NCBI RefSeq assembly: GCF_014648435.1
Contig: NZ_BMRC01000024.1
Coordinates: forward strand, 1 to 64,000
Source: Nonomuraea spiralis
GTDB lineage: Bacteria > Actinomycetota > Actinomycetes > Streptosporangiales > Streptosporangiaceae
Direction: 5' to 3'
DNA length: 64,000 nt
Position numbers and translations under genes: made by a program. How positions within the stretch are numbered: the stretch's first letter is position 1; each line of letters begins with the position of its first letter. The notes beneath the pieces are model-generated. The model saw only the letters and a program-made list of their open reading frames with translations, was not told the origin of the DNA and did not search any database. This document shows positions 16,522 to 25,816 of this stretch, one piece after another.

Positions 16522-18243
16522 ATGACAGAAGCTCCGCCCCGGGAACCCGCCGCCCCGCCCCGCGGGCTGCGTCGCAGCAGCGAAGGGCGCTTCCTCATGG
16601 GCGTCTGCGCCGGTCTCGGGCGGCACACCGGCATCGACCCCGTGGTGTTCCGCGTGGCGTTCGCCGTGCTCCTGCTCGGCTCCGGCATCGGGATCTTCCT
16701 CTACATCGCGGCGTTCCTGCTGATGAAGGAGCCCAACGGCGGGCCGGGGATCATCGAACAGTGGACCCGGCGCGACTTCGACGCCGAGGCGGTGATGGCG
16801 CTGCTCACGGCGGTGCTCGGGTTCGGCCTCGCGCTCAACCTCGCCACCGTGTGGCTCGACACCGGCACGCTGGTGGTCGGCGTGCTGCTGGCCGTCTCGC
16901 TGCTCGCGGCCCACGCCAGCGGTGTGGACCTGCTGGGGCTCGCCCGGTCGATGCCCGAGCGGCTCAGCCGCCGGCGTTCCCCCGACGCGGAGACGCCCCC
17001 GCCGTCGTACGCGCCGCCTGAGCCCGCTCCTCCGGTACGTCCGGCCGAGCCCACATGGTCGGGCCTCGGCGGCACCGCGACGGCCCACCCGGAGTCCGCG
17101 CCCCCGGCCGCTCCCCCGGCTCCGGCCCCGACGCCCAGGACGACGGCCGCCGCCCACGCCGAGGCCGTGGCCGCGCGGTTGCGGGCGATGTCGGCCTCAC
17201 GGCAGCCCGACGCGGCCCGTACGGACGAGAACGAACCGCCACGGGACGACGCCGACCGGCCCGAGATGACCCGGATCGAGGCCGCGCAGGCGATGGAGGC
17301 CGCCTCGAAGGTGACGGCCCAGCACGAGATCCCCGAGGACGCCACCCGGCAGGCGCAGACCCCGCAGGCCCCGCAGGGCCCGCAGCCTGAGGCCCCGCGC
17401 ACCGATGCTTCGCGGGCGGAGGCGACCGCTCGGCAGGCGGCGTCGCGGCAGGAGCCGCCCGCCTACCGCCCCCAGCCCAGGACGGCGGTCGACTACAGCG
17501 GCTACGGCGAGCCCTTCGCCCCGAAGGGCCCCTACCGCCCGCTCGACCCGGCCAGGCGGGGCGGCTACTCGCCCTACGACCCCGCGCTGTACGGCCGCCC
17601 GGTCCCCGGTCACACACCGCCGAAGCGACGCCCGAAGTCGTTCATCGGCGCCATCACCATCTTGCTCGCGATCATAGTTGGAGGGATCGTCGTGGCGGTC
17701 CAGGCCAGGTCGGCCGCGGGAGTGAGCCCGACCATCGTCGGCGGCGCCGTGCTCATCACCATCGGCGCCGGGCTGCTCATCGCCGCCTGGTGGGGCCGCG
17801 GCGCCGGTCTCGTCGCCCTCGGCACCACCGTCGCGCTGATGATCGGCGCGGGACTGATGCTGGGCGGCCTGCCGCGCAACATCGGCGACTCCACCTGGTA
17901 CCTGACCACGCCCGCCGAGGCGAGCAAGGTCTACGACGTCGGCCTCGGCGACGGGAGACTCGACCTGACGGAGCTGAAGATGCAGCCGGGGACGAGACTG
18001 ACGTTCGACGCCAGGGTCTCGGTGGGCGAGCTGACGGTGATCGTGCCGCCGACGGCCAGGGTCGAGGTGCACGCCGTGAACAAGATCGGCGACATCAAGA
18101 TCGACCAGTCGACCAGGGGCGGCGTGGACATCAGGTTCGACAAGGTGCTGGAGCCCGAGATCAGGCCCGACGGCGAGGCGGCCACGATCGTGCTGAACCT
18201 GCGCGGCGGGCTCGGCGACATGGAGGTGCGGCGTGGCGCGTGA
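16522..18243 (+). CDS. PspC-domain membrane protein with LiaF-like C-terminus
   Basis: The 573-residue protein starts at ATG 16522, divergent from the kinase. It has an N-terminal PspC domain (LRRSSEGRFLMGVCAGLGRHTG) with membrane helices to about residue 140. A long Pro/Ala/Gln-rich linker follows (about 150-370). Then come three or four more membrane segments and a beta-rich tail (VGELTVIVPPTARVEVHA, IGDIKIDQ, LGDMEVRRG) of the LiaF/toast-rack type. LiaF proteins restrain their kinase, so this gene, the kinase and the regulator form a plausible three-component LiaFSR-like system. The linker has low complexity and will vary quickly. Confidence 0.85.
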   Translation: MTEAPPREPAAPPRGLRRSSEGRFLMGVCAGLGRHTGIDPVVFRVAFAVLLLGSGIGIFLYIAAFLLMKEPNGGPGIIEQWTRRDFDAEAVMALLTAVLGFGLALNLATVWLDTGTLVVGVLLAVSLLAAHASGVDLLGLARSMPERLSRRRSPDAETPPPSYAPPEPAPPVRPAEPTWSGLGGTATAHPESAPPAAPPAPAPTPRTTAAAHAEAVAARLRAMSASRQPDAARTDENEPPRDDADRPEMTRIEAAQAMEAASKVTAQHEIPEDATRQAQTPQAPQGPQPEAPRTDASRAEATARQAASRQEPPAYRPQPRTAVDYSGYGEPFAPKGPYRPLDPARRGGYSPYDPALYGRPVPGHTPPKRRPKSFIGAITILLAIIVGGIVVAVQARSAAGVSPTIVGGAVLITIGAGLLIAAWWGRGAGLVALGTTVALMIGAGLMLGGLPRNIGDSTWYLTTPAEASKVYDVGLGDGRLDLTELKMQPGTRLTFDARVSVGELTVIVPPTARVEVHAVNKIGDIKIDQSTRGGVDIRFDKVLEPEIRPDGEAATIVLNLRGGLGDMEVRRGA

Positions 18244-18436
18244 CGTCGAGCGTGTACGGCGCCTGCACAGGACTGACTGGATGGCCCTGCTCAGCGGCAC
18301 GTTGTTCGTGGTGCTCGGCATCCTCGTCGTGACACGCGGGATCACGGATGCGCTGGTCCTGATCGGGTTGACCGTGGTAGGGCTGGCCTTCGCGGGGATG
18401 GTGGCGATCATCGCGCGGGCGATCCGCGGCAAGTAA
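18233..18436 (+). CDS. Small two-helix membrane protein
   Basis: This 67-residue protein starts at GTG 18233, overlapping the preceding PspC/LiaF-like gene by 11 bases, so it is translationally coupled to it. After a charged N-terminus (MARDVERVRRLHRTD) it has two hydrophobic segments, about residues 18-35 and 40-60, and a basic C-terminus. No known domain is recognised. Its position suggests a small accessory subunit of the envelope-stress module. Confidence 0.7.
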   Translation: MARDVERVRRLHRTDWMALLSGTLFVVLGILVVTRGITDALVLIGLTVVGLAFAGMVAIIARAIRGK

Positions 18437-18439
18437 CCC

Positions 18440-18467
18440 TTGACCGGGAAAAACCCCGGCGTAGGTT
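18440..18467 (+). promoter_or_regulatory. Candidate promoter of the CO-dehydrogenase-like operon
   Basis: TTGACC (18440-18445) and TAGGTT (18462-18467) are separated by 16 bases and lie about 40 bases upstream of the first operon ATG at 18509. This fits a vegetative actinobacterial promoter. The GGGAGG ribosome-binding site is at 18499-18504. Confidence 0.5.
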
Positions 18468-18508
18468 CGGGTGTGTCCGCCTTTCCCCCTGCTCCTGAGG
18501 GAGGACGT

Positions 18509-18991
18509 ATGCCCCGAGTCACCGTCACCGTCGACGGGATCAAGTACGAGGAGGACGTCGAGCCGCGGCTCCTCCTCGTCCATCTACTACGAGAGCGGCT
18601 GGGCCGGACCGGCACCCCGGTCGGCTGCGACACCAGCAACTGCGGCGCGTGCACGGTCATGCTCGACGGCAAGAGCGTGAAGAGCTGCTCCGTGCTCGCC
18701 GTACAGGCCGACGGCTGCGACGTCGTCACCATCGAGGGCCTGAGCGCGAACGGGTCGATGCACCCGATGCAGCGGGCCTTCCACGAAGAACACGCGCTGC
18801 AGTGCGGCTACTGCACCCCCGGCATGGTCATGGCGGCGATCGACCTGCTCCGGGACGACCCCGACCCGTCGGAGGAGTCGATCAGGCACGGGCTGGAGGG
18901 CAACCTGTGCCGCTGCACCGGCTACTGCAACATCGTGCGCGCGGTGAAGCGCGGCGCGCAGGAGATGGGCCAGGCGGTGAGGACGCAGTGA
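18509..18991 (+). CDS. coxS: Molybdenum hydroxylase small subunit, 2Fe-2S (CoxS-like)
   Basis: The 160-residue iron-sulfur subunit transfers electrons from the molybdenum centre to FAD. It carries both cluster motifs: the plant-type ferredoxin set [16 protein letters not shown] near residues 37-52, and the all-alpha domain cysteines CGYCTPGM and [10 protein letters not shown]. Start ATG 18509 follows a GGGAGG site. Its stop overlaps the large-subunit start (GTGA). The gene order S-L-M is that of form II CO-dehydrogenase-like enzymes rather than form I (M-S-L). Confidence 0.93.
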   Translation: MPRVTVTVDGIKYEEDVEPRLLLVHLLRERLGRTGTPVGCDTSNCGACTVMLDGKSVKSCSVLAVQADGCDVVTIEGLSANGSMHPMQRAFHEEHALQCGYCTPGMVMAAIDLLRDDPDPSEESIRHGLEGNLCRCTGYCNIVRAVKRGAQEMGQAVRTQ

Positions 18992-21447
18992 GCGAGCCGA
19001 GCACCGAGGCCGTCGCCGAGCCGATCGCTGAGCCGATCACCGAGCCGATCACCGAGCCGATCACCGGGAGCGACCAGGCCGGCGACCCGACGGGCGACCT
19101 GACGGGCGACCAGGCCGGCGGGCACGAGGTGGGCCGGCCGCGCCGGCGGAAGGAGGACGCCAGGCTGCTGACGGGGCGTACGCGGTGGACCGACAACCTC
19201 TCCCGGCCCGGCGCGCTGCACGTGATGTTCCTGCGCAGCCCGATGGCCCACGCCCGGATCACCCGGGTGGACGTGTCGGCGGCCCGCGACCTGCCGGGCG
19301 TGGTGGCGGCGTTCAGCGGCCAGGACTTCGACGGCGAGCAGGGCAGCCTGCCGTGCGCGTGGCCGGTGACCGACGACATCGTCATCCCCGACCACCCGCC
19401 CATGGCGACCTCCGAGGTCCGGTACGTCGGCGAGGCCGTGGCCTGCGTGGTCGCGACCGACCGGTACCGGGCCGCCGACGCGCTGGACGCGATCGAGGTC
19501 GACTACGAGCCGCTGCCCGCGGTGCTGGACATGAACCAGGCGTTGTCGCCGGACAGCCCGAAGGTGCACGAGGCGGGCAACCAGGCGTTCTCCGTGAAGA
19601 TCACCACCGGTGACCTCGACGCGGCGTTCGACGGCGCCGCCGTCGTCATCGACCGGACGTACGTGCAGCAGCGGCTCATCCCGACGGCGATGGAGCCGCG
19701 GGCGGTGCTGGCCGACACCGACGGCGAGTCGTTCACGATCTACACCTCCACCCAGATCCCGCACATCCTGCGCGTCATGCTGGCGGTGGTGACCGGCATC
19801 CCCGAGCACGACCTGCGGGTGATCGCGCCCGACGTGGGCGGCGGGTTCGGCTCCAAGTTGCAGGTCACCGCGGAAGAGGTGCTCTGCCTGCTGATGGCCC
19901 GCAAGCTGGGCAAGCCGGTCAAGTGGACGGAGTCCCGTTCCGAGGGCAACCTGACCGTGCACCACGGCCGCGACCAGATCCAGCACATCCGGCTCGCCGC
20001 CGACGCCGACGGGCGGATCCGGGGGCTCCAGGTGGACCTGCTGGCCGACATGGGCGCGTACCTGATGCTGGTGACGCCGGGGGTGCCGATGCTCGGGGCG
20101 TCGATGTTCAACGCGATCTACAAGATGGACGCGTACGAGTTCGGCTGCACGGGCGTGTTCACCACCAAGATGCCCACGGACGCCTACCGGGGCGCGGGCC
20201 GGCCGGAGGCGACGTTCGGCATCGAGCGGACGATGGACGAACTGGCCGCCGAGCTGGGCCTGGACCCGCTGGAGGTACGCCGGCGCAACTGGATCAGGCA
20301 CGAGGAGTTCCCGTTCACCACGATCTCGGGGCTCACCTACGACTCGGGCAACTACGAGGCGGCCACGGACCGGGCGCTGTCGTTGTTCGGCTACGACAAG
20401 CTGCGGGCCGAACAGGCCGACCGGCGGGACCGGGGCGACCCGGTGCAGCTCGGGATCGGCGTCAGCACGTACACGGAGATGTGCGGGCTGGCCCCGTCGC
20501 GGCTGCTCGGGGCGGCCAACTACGGGGCGGGCGGCTGGGAGCACGGCTCGGTGCGCATGCTGCCGACGGGCAAGGTCGAGGTCATCACCGGCACGTCCCC
20601 GCACGGCCAGGGGCACGTGACGGCGTGGAGCCAGATCGTGGCCGACGCGCTCGGCGTGCCGTTCGAGGACGTACGGGTGCTGCACGGCGACACGGCGATC
20701 GCGCACAAGGGCATGGACACCTACGGCTCGCGCTCGCTGGTCGTGGGCGGCATGGCGGTGTTGCGGGCGTGCGAGAAGGTCAGGGAGAAGGCCCGTACGC
20801 TGGCCGCCCACATGCTGGAATGCTCGCCGGACGACCTGGAGTTCGGCGGCGGGGCGTTCACGGTGCGCGGCACCGGTTCGAGCAGGACGATCCAGGAGCT
20901 GGCCTACGCCGCGTTCGTGGCGCACGACCTGCCCGACGGCGTGGAGGCGCGGCTCGACTCCGAGGCCACGTTCGACCCGGACAACTACTCCTTCCCGCAC
21001 GGCACCCACCTGTGCGCGATGGAGGTGGACACCGAGACGGGCATGACCCGGATCCGCTCGTACGTGGCCGTGGACGACGTCGGCAAGGTGATCAACCCGC
21101 TGATCGTCGAGGGCCAGGTGCACGGCGGCATCGCGCAGGGCGTGGCGCAGGCGCTGTACGAGGAGGCCGTGTACGACCCCGAGGGCAACCTGCTGACCAC
21201 GACCATGGCCGACTACCTGCTGCCGTCGGCGGCGGACCTGCCCACGTTCACGACCGACCGGACCGAGACCCCCTCGACGGGCAACCCGCTGGGCGTCAAG
21301 GGCGTCGGCGAGGCCGGGACGATCGCCTCGACCCCGGCGGTCGTGAACGCGATCGTGGACGCGCTGCGGCCGTTCGGCATCCAGGACGTCCGGATGCCGT
21401 GCACGCCCGAGCGTGTCTGGCGAGCGCTGGAAGGAGCGCGGCGATGA
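18988..21447 (+). CDS. coxL: Molybdenum hydroxylase large subunit, form II CoxL-like
   Basis: This 819-residue subunit holds the molybdopterin cofactor. The active-site loop reads AYRGAGRPEA (near residue 398), the form II signature, not the AYRCSFR of genuine CO-oxidising form I. CO oxidation should therefore not be assumed; purines, aldehydes or N-heterocycles are alternatives. Other conserved parts include DVGGGFGSK, the GHVTAWSQIVADALG region, and LGVKGVGEAG with the conserved glutamate. The N-terminal ~50 residues are unusual low-complexity repeats (four copies of EPI[AT]-type units, then GDxTGD). Overlaps with both neighbours are four bases. Confidence 0.9.
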   Translation: MSEPSTEAVAEPIAEPITEPITEPITGSDQAGDPTGDLTGDQAGGHEVGRPRRRKEDARLLTGRTRWTDNLSRPGALHVMFLRSPMAHARITRVDVSAARDLPGVVAAFSGQDFDGEQGSLPCAWPVTDDIVIPDHPPMATSEVRYVGEAVACVVATDRYRAADALDAIEVDYEPLPAVLDMNQALSPDSPKVHEAGNQAFSVKITTGDLDAAFDGAAVVIDRTYVQQRLIPTAMEPRAVLADTDGESFTIYTSTQIPHILRVMLAVVTGIPEHDLRVIAPDVGGGFGSKLQVTAEEVLCLLMARKLGKPVKWTESRSEGNLTVHHGRDQIQHIRLAADADGRIRGLQVDLLADMGAYLMLVTPGVPMLGASMFNAIYKMDAYEFGCTGVFTTKMPTDAYRGAGRPEATFGIERTMDELAAELGLDPLEVRRRNWIRHEEFPFTTISGLTYDSGNYEAATDRALSLFGYDKLRAEQADRRDRGDPVQLGIGVSTYTEMCGLAPSRLLGAANYGAGGWEHGSVRMLPTGKVEVITGTSPHGQGHVTAWSQIVADALGVPFEDVRVLHGDTAIAHKGMDTYGSRSLVVGGMAVLRACEKVREKARTLAAHMLECSPDDLEFGGGAFTVRGTGSSRTIQELAYAAFVAHDLPDGVEARLDSEATFDPDNYSFPHGTHLCAMEVDTETGMTRIRSYVAVDDVGKVINPLIVEGQVHGGIAQGVAQALYEEAVYDPEGNLLTTTMADYLLPSAADLPTFTTDRTETPSTGNPLGVKGVGEAGTIASTPAVVNAIVDALRPFGIQDVRMPCTPERVWRALEGARR
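19018..19065 (+). repeat. 12-bp in-frame tandem repeat in the large-subunit N-terminus
   Basis: Four copies of GAGCCGATC[AG]C[CT] encode EPIA-EPIT-EPIT-EPIT. They lie ahead of the conserved domain and are followed by shorter GDxTGD units. Copy number could vary by slippage. Confidence 0.8.
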
Positions 21448-22298
21448 TCCCCGCCCAGTTCGACTACGTGCGTCCCGAGTCCCTGGCCGACGCCTGCCGG
21501 GAGCTCGCCTCGGACGAGGACGCCAAGGCCCTGGCCGGTGGGCAGTCGCTGCTCCCGCTGCTGCGGTTGCGGCTGGCGTACCCGTCCAAGCTGGTGGATC
21601 TCGGCCGGCTGCCCGGCCTCTCCGGCGTGCACGACCGGGGCGACCACGTCTTCATCGGCGCGCTGACCACGCACGACGAGGTCATGCGCGCGCCGGTGGT
21701 GACCTCCGGGGCCCCGCTGGTGGCGCTGGCCACGGCCACGGTGGCCGATCCGGCGATCAGGCACCGGGGCACGTTCGGCGGCTCGCTGGCGCACGCCGAC
21801 CCGGCGGGCGACCTGCCGGCCGCGATCCTGGCGCTGGACGGCGTGATCGTGGCCGCGTCGGCGCAGGGCGAGCGGGAGATCCCGGCCGCCGAGTTCTTCG
21901 TCGACTACCTGGAGACGTCGTTGCGCGCCGGGGAGATCCTGGTCGGGGTGAAGATCCCGAAGCTGGGCGAGGGCTGGGGCTTCCACTACGAGAAGTTCCA
22001 CCGGACCGCCCAGTCGTGGGCGATCGTCGGCGTGGCGGCCGCGGTCAGGCGTTCCAACGGCGCGATCGCCGAGGCCAGGATCGCGCTGACGAACATGGGC
22101 CCGACCCCGGTGCGCGCCCGCGCGACCGAGACCGCGTTGCAGGGCGTCGAGCTCGGCGACCAGGTACGGCAGGCGTGCGAGGAGGCCGCGGCCGGCGCCT
22201 CGCCCCCGGCCGACCTGCACGCCCAGCCCGACTACCGCCGCCACCTGGCCAGGGTCCTGACCCACCGGGCGGTGCGCACGGCGGCCGGGTCGCCCTGA
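21444..22298 (+). CDS. coxM: Molybdenum hydroxylase medium subunit, FAD-binding (CoxM-like)
   Basis: The 284-residue flavoprotein subunit passes electrons from the iron-sulfur clusters to the acceptor. The FAD pyrophosphate motifs AGGQSLLPLL (near residue 33) and TFGGSLAHADPA (near residue 110) are both present, as is the C-terminal CO-dehydrogenase flavoprotein domain (SWAIVGVAAAV and later). The ATG at 21444 overlaps the large-subunit stop (ATGA). It is the third gene of a four-gene unit. Confidence 0.93.
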   Translation: MIPAQFDYVRPESLADACRELASDEDAKALAGGQSLLPLLRLRLAYPSKLVDLGRLPGLSGVHDRGDHVFIGALTTHDEVMRAPVVTSGAPLVALATATVADPAIRHRGTFGGSLAHADPAGDLPAAILALDGVIVAASAQGEREIPAAEFFVDYLETSLRAGEILVGVKIPKLGEGWGFHYEKFHRTAQSWAIVGVAAAVRRSNGAIAEARIALTNMGPTPVRARATETALQGVELGDQVRQACEEAAAGASPPADLHAQPDYRRHLARVLTHRAVRTAAGSP

Positions 22299-22374
22299 GT
22301 ACGGCGGGGGCGCCCCTTCCGGGGTGCCCCCGCCCCGACGTAGGGTCGCAACCAACCTGGGAAGGAGCGGATCA

Positions 22375-23094
22375 ATGGCGATGCGGTTCGAGCACGAGTT
22401 CACTGTCCCGGTTCCGGTCGAGCAGGCGTGGGCGGTGCTGCTCGACGTCGAGCGGGTCGCGCCCTGCCTGCCCGGTGCGACGCTCGACATCTTCGAGGGC
22501 GACGAGTTCACCGGCCGGATGAAGGTCAAGGTCGGCCCGATCACGGTCACCTACCGCGGCTCGGCCAGGTTCGAGGACATGGACAAGGACGCTCACACGC
22601 TCACGATCCAGGCGTCGGGCAAGGAGGCCAGGGGCTCCGGCACGGCCTCGGCCACGGTCAGGGCGCGCATGACGCCGGCCGACGGCGGCACGTCGGTGGC
22701 CGTGGAGACGACGTTCAACGTGACCGGGCGGCCGGCGCAGTTCGGGCGCGGGGTCATGGCCGAGGTCGGGGCCAAGCTGATCGACCGGTTCGCCGGCAAC
22801 CTCGCCCAGCTCCTGTCCGAGCCCATGGTGGAGCCGGTCGTCCCGCAGGTCGAGCAGCCGCAGGAGCAACCACAAGAGCAGCCGCAGGAGGAGCGGCGGC
22901 TGAGCGCGGTGCCCGCGCCCGAGCAGGACGTACGCCCGGCGGGCACGCTGCGGACCAGCCGCACGCCCGACGAGGAGGCGCTCGACCTGCTGGAGATCGC
23001 CGGGCAGCCGCTGATCAAACGGCTGGCGCCGATCGCGGGCGGCCTCGTGGTGCTCGCGCTGTTGATCTGGGTGGTTCGTCGCCTTATGCGCTGA
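22375..23094 (+). CDS. CoxG-like SRPBCC protein with C-terminal membrane anchor
   Basis: The 239-residue protein begins at ATG 22375 behind GAAGGAG. Residues 1-150 form a CoxG-type SRPBCC domain (FEHEFTVPVPVEQAW, LLDVERVAPCLPGA, FNVTGRPAQFGRGVMAEVG). A glutamine-rich linker (QEQPQEQPQEE) and a final hydrophobic helix (GGLVVLALLIWVV) follow. In CO oxidisers, CoxG helps recruit the dehydrogenase to the membrane or handles quinones, and the C-terminal anchor here fits such a role. It is 76 bases after coxM and probably in the same operon. Confidence 0.87.
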   Translation: MAMRFEHEFTVPVPVEQAWAVLLDVERVAPCLPGATLDIFEGDEFTGRMKVKVGPITVTYRGSARFEDMDKDAHTLTIQASGKEARGSGTASATVRARMTPADGGTSVAVETTFNVTGRPAQFGRGVMAEVGAKLIDRFAGNLAQLLSEPMVEPVVPQVEQPQEQPQEQPQEERRLSAVPAPEQDVRPAGTLRTSRTPDEEALDLLEIAGQPLIKRLAPIAGGLVVLALLIWVVRRLMR

Positions 23095-23123
23095 TTTTTA
23101 GCAAAATCCATATCAAGTCCGGA

Positions 23124-23148
23124 CACTTCCCGCTCGTTGGGGGAAGTG
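23124..23148 (+). terminator. Hairpin after the cox-like operon
   Basis: CACTTCCC (23124-23131) and GGGAAGTG (23141-23148) form an 8-bp stem with a 9-nt loop. It lies 30 bases after the coxG-like stop and just before the GT2-TagF gene at 23183. No U-tract follows, so it may also be a leader structure of the next gene. Confidence 0.45.
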
Positions 23149-23182
23149 CCATTCCCGCAGGTCATTACTGGGGGGACGTGGG

Positions 23183-25816
23183 ATGCCGGACTGCACCGTT
23201 GTCGTGATCTCCTACAACGACGCGGCCCGCCTGCCCAGGGCCGTGCGTTCCGTGTTGCGGCAGTCGCTGCGCGACCTGGAGGTGATCATCTCCGACGACG
23301 CCAGCACGGACGGCACGCCCGAGGTGGCCGCCCGGCTCATGGCCGGCGACCCGCGGGTGCGCTACCTGCGCAGGGAGCGCAACAGCGGCGGCTGCGGGGC
23401 GCCGCGCAACGACGGGATCGACGCCGCGACCGCGCCGTACGTCATGTTCCTCGACAGCGACGACGAGCTGCCCAGACACGCGTGCAAGAGCCTGCTCGCC
23501 GAGATCGAGCGCACCGGGGCCGACTTCGTCTCCGGGCAGATCTCCCGGCTGTTCGAGCGGGACGGACGGCTGCGCCCGTACTATCCGTCGTTGTTCGCCC
23601 GGCGGCGGGTGGTCGAGGGCATCCGCGCCGAGCCCGAGCTGTTCCTCGACTCCTTCAGCACCAACAAGCTCTACAACCTCGCCTGGCTGCGCCACAACGT
23701 GCTGCGGTTCCCCGAGGACATCCACTACGAGGACCACGTCTTCGCCACCGAGCTGTACGCGCTGACCCGCCGGTTCGCGATCGTGCCGTGGGTGGTCTAC
23801 CACTGGCACCGGGCCTGCTCGAACGAGTCCATCTCGCTCAGCATCGACGAGCTGGACAACGTACGGCAGCGGGTGATCGCGGCCCGGCTGAGCGACGACA
23901 TCCTGCGCGGCTACGGCGCCGAGGACCTGGTGCCCCTCCGGCAGTACCGGTTCCTGCGGCAGGACCTGCGGGTCTACCTCAATCCGCTGCCGGCCCGCGA
24001 CCTGGTGTGGGTGAAGGAGTTCGCCTCGATCGTGCGGCCGTACCTGGAGGAGATCCCGGACGAGGTGTTCCAGCGGATCGAGCCGATGGACCGGGTCTGC
24101 TGCCGGCTCATCCTGGACGACCGGATCGAGGACCTGCGCCTGGCGGCCGGCTCGCTGACCGGGCCGGGGGCCGCGCCGCGGGCGGCCGTCCAGGCGGACG
24201 GGCGCACGTACTGGGGCACGACGGTCGCGCCGGGGCTGGACATCACCGAACTGCGCCTGGCCGAGCTGCCCTACACCGACTCCCGGCTGCGGCACGAGGT
24301 GACCGCCCTGGCGACGAGCGGCGAACGGGTGCGGATGACCGTGCGCACGTACGACCCGTTCGGCGTGCTGCCGGCGGAATGGGAGGCGTTCCTCCAGGCG
24401 GGCCAGGAACGTGTGCCGATCGAGCCGGTCCCCGCGGGCGACGGCGGGTACGTCAGCGACGTCGTCTTCGCCCCCTGCGGCCGGAGCGACCCGCGCGTCG
24501 GCTTCCGGCGCCGCTCCGACGGGCACGTCACCACCGACCGGCTGATCGTCGACCCGAACCTCGAACCGATCGAGTTGTCCGGCTGCACGCTGAAGGCCGA
24601 GGGCTACGCCGCCTATCTGTCCGTGCGCACACACTCGCGCGCCCGCGCGGTGCTGCGTCGGGTCAAGCGGCTGCTGCTGCGGAAGCTCAACACGCCGGGC
24701 AACAAGCTGCGCGCGTACAAGCTGCTGATCAGGGTGGTGCCGCGCCGCGACGACCTCGCCCTGTTCGAGTCGGACGTCGGCAAGGGCTGCAACGGCAGCC
24801 CGCGGGCCATCTACGAGGAGGTGCGGCGGCGCGGACTGCCGATCGAGGTGGTCTGGTCGGTCGCCAAGGACCGCAAGAACTTCCCCCGGGACGCCCGGCT
24901 GGTCCGCCGGGGAAGCTGGCGCTACCTGTGGACGATGGCCCGCGCCGGGATCTGGGTGGACAGCCACGGCTTCCCGCTGGACTACCCGAAGCCGCCGGGC
25001 ACCCGCTACCTGCAGACCTGGCACGGGCAGGGCATCAAGTCGATCGGCTTCGACGCCCCCGACCTGCGCGGCGACTTCGACCGGCCGCGCGCGCAGTGGC
25101 GGGCCGCCGTCGCCAGGTGGGACGCGCTGGTCTCGCCGAGCGCGGAGTTCTCCCGGTTGTTCCTGCCCTCCAACGGCTACGACGGCAAGGTCTACCGGTA
25201 CGGCACGCCGCGCTGCGACGCGCTGGTGAAGGCGGAGCCTGCGGGCGACGTACGGGCCCGGCTGGAGATCCCGCCCGGACGGAAGGTGTTGCTCTACGCC
25301 CCCACCTACCGCGACCTGGACAGGACGAGCGGCCGCTCGGTACGGGCCGACCTGGAGCTCATGGCCCGGGAGCTGGCCGGCGACTGGGTGGTGGTCCTGC
25401 GTACGCATCCGGTGGAGAAGTACGACCCGCCCGAGCGTCTGAGGCACTTCGTCAGGCCGGCCTCGTCCTATCCGGAGATCAACGACCTCATGCTGGCCTC
25501 GGACGCGCTGCTGACCGACTACTCCTCGGTGATGTGCGACTACGCGCTGACCGGCAAGCCGATGGTGTTCCTCATCGACGACTGGGACGACTACCGGCTC
25601 ACCGAGCGCGGCGTGTACCACGACCTGCCCGCCATCGCGCCGGGCCCCTGCGTGACGACCACGAGGGAGCTGGTGAACGTGCTGCGGGACCTTCCCGGTG
25701 CGCACGCCGCCTTCGCCGCCAGGTACGCCGCCTTCCGCGACCTGTGGTGCTCCGACGAACACGGGAACGCCTCCGCCCGGATCGTGGACGACTTCTTCGA
25801 GGGGCGTGCCCGATGA
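23183..25816 (+). CDS. Bifunctional GT2 glycosyltransferase / TagF-like CDP-glycerol glycerophosphotransferase
   Basis: The 877-residue protein fuses two wall-polymer modules. Residues 1-250 are a GT2 fold (VVISYNDAARL, DDASTDGT, FLDSDDELPRH). Residues ~500-875 are a CDP-glycerol glycerophosphotransferase domain. Its TagF landmarks are FESDVGKGCNGSPRAIY, QTWHGQGIKSIG, YGTPRCDAL, LLYAPTYRD and LTDYSSVMCDYALTGKP. It should transfer a sugar and a polyol-phosphate to a growing teichoic-type chain at the inner membrane face. A poorly conserved middle part (250-480) links the two. Start ATG 23183; its stop overlaps the next GT by four bases. Confidence 0.88.
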   Translation: MPDCTVVVISYNDAARLPRAVRSVLRQSLRDLEVIISDDASTDGTPEVAARLMAGDPRVRYLRRERNSGGCGAPRNDGIDAATAPYVMFLDSDDELPRHACKSLLAEIERTGADFVSGQISRLFERDGRLRPYYPSLFARRRVVEGIRAEPELFLDSFSTNKLYNLAWLRHNVLRFPEDIHYEDHVFATELYALTRRFAIVPWVVYHWHRACSNESISLSIDELDNVRQRVIAARLSDDILRGYGAEDLVPLRQYRFLRQDLRVYLNPLPARDLVWVKEFASIVRPYLEEIPDEVFQRIEPMDRVCCRLILDDRIEDLRLAAGSLTGPGAAPRAAVQADGRTYWGTTVAPGLDITELRLAELPYTDSRLRHEVTALATSGERVRMTVRTYDPFGVLPAEWEAFLQAGQERVPIEPVPAGDGGYVSDVVFAPCGRSDPRVGFRRRSDGHVTTDRLIVDPNLEPIELSGCTLKAEGYAAYLSVRTHSRARAVLRRVKRLLLRKLNTPGNKLRAYKLLIRVVPRRDDLALFESDVGKGCNGSPRAIYEEVRRRGLPIEVVWSVAKDRKNFPRDARLVRRGSWRYLWTMARAGIWVDSHGFPLDYPKPPGTRYLQTWHGQGIKSIGFDAPDLRGDFDRPRAQWRAAVARWDALVSPSAEFSRLFLPSNGYDGKVYRYGTPRCDALVKAEPAGDVRARLEIPPGRKVLLYAPTYRDLDRTSGRSVRADLELMARELAGDWVVVLRTHPVEKYDPPERLRHFVRPASSYPEINDLMLASDALLTDYSSVMCDYALTGKPMVFLIDDWDDYRLTERGVYHDLPAIAPGPCVTTTRELVNVLRDLPGAHAAFAARYAAFRDLWCSDEHGNASARIVDDFFEGRAR

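Noticed and set aside
18509-22298. Genuine form I aerobic CO dehydrogenase
   Set aside because: The large subunit lacks the AYRCSFR loop and the gene order is S-L-M.
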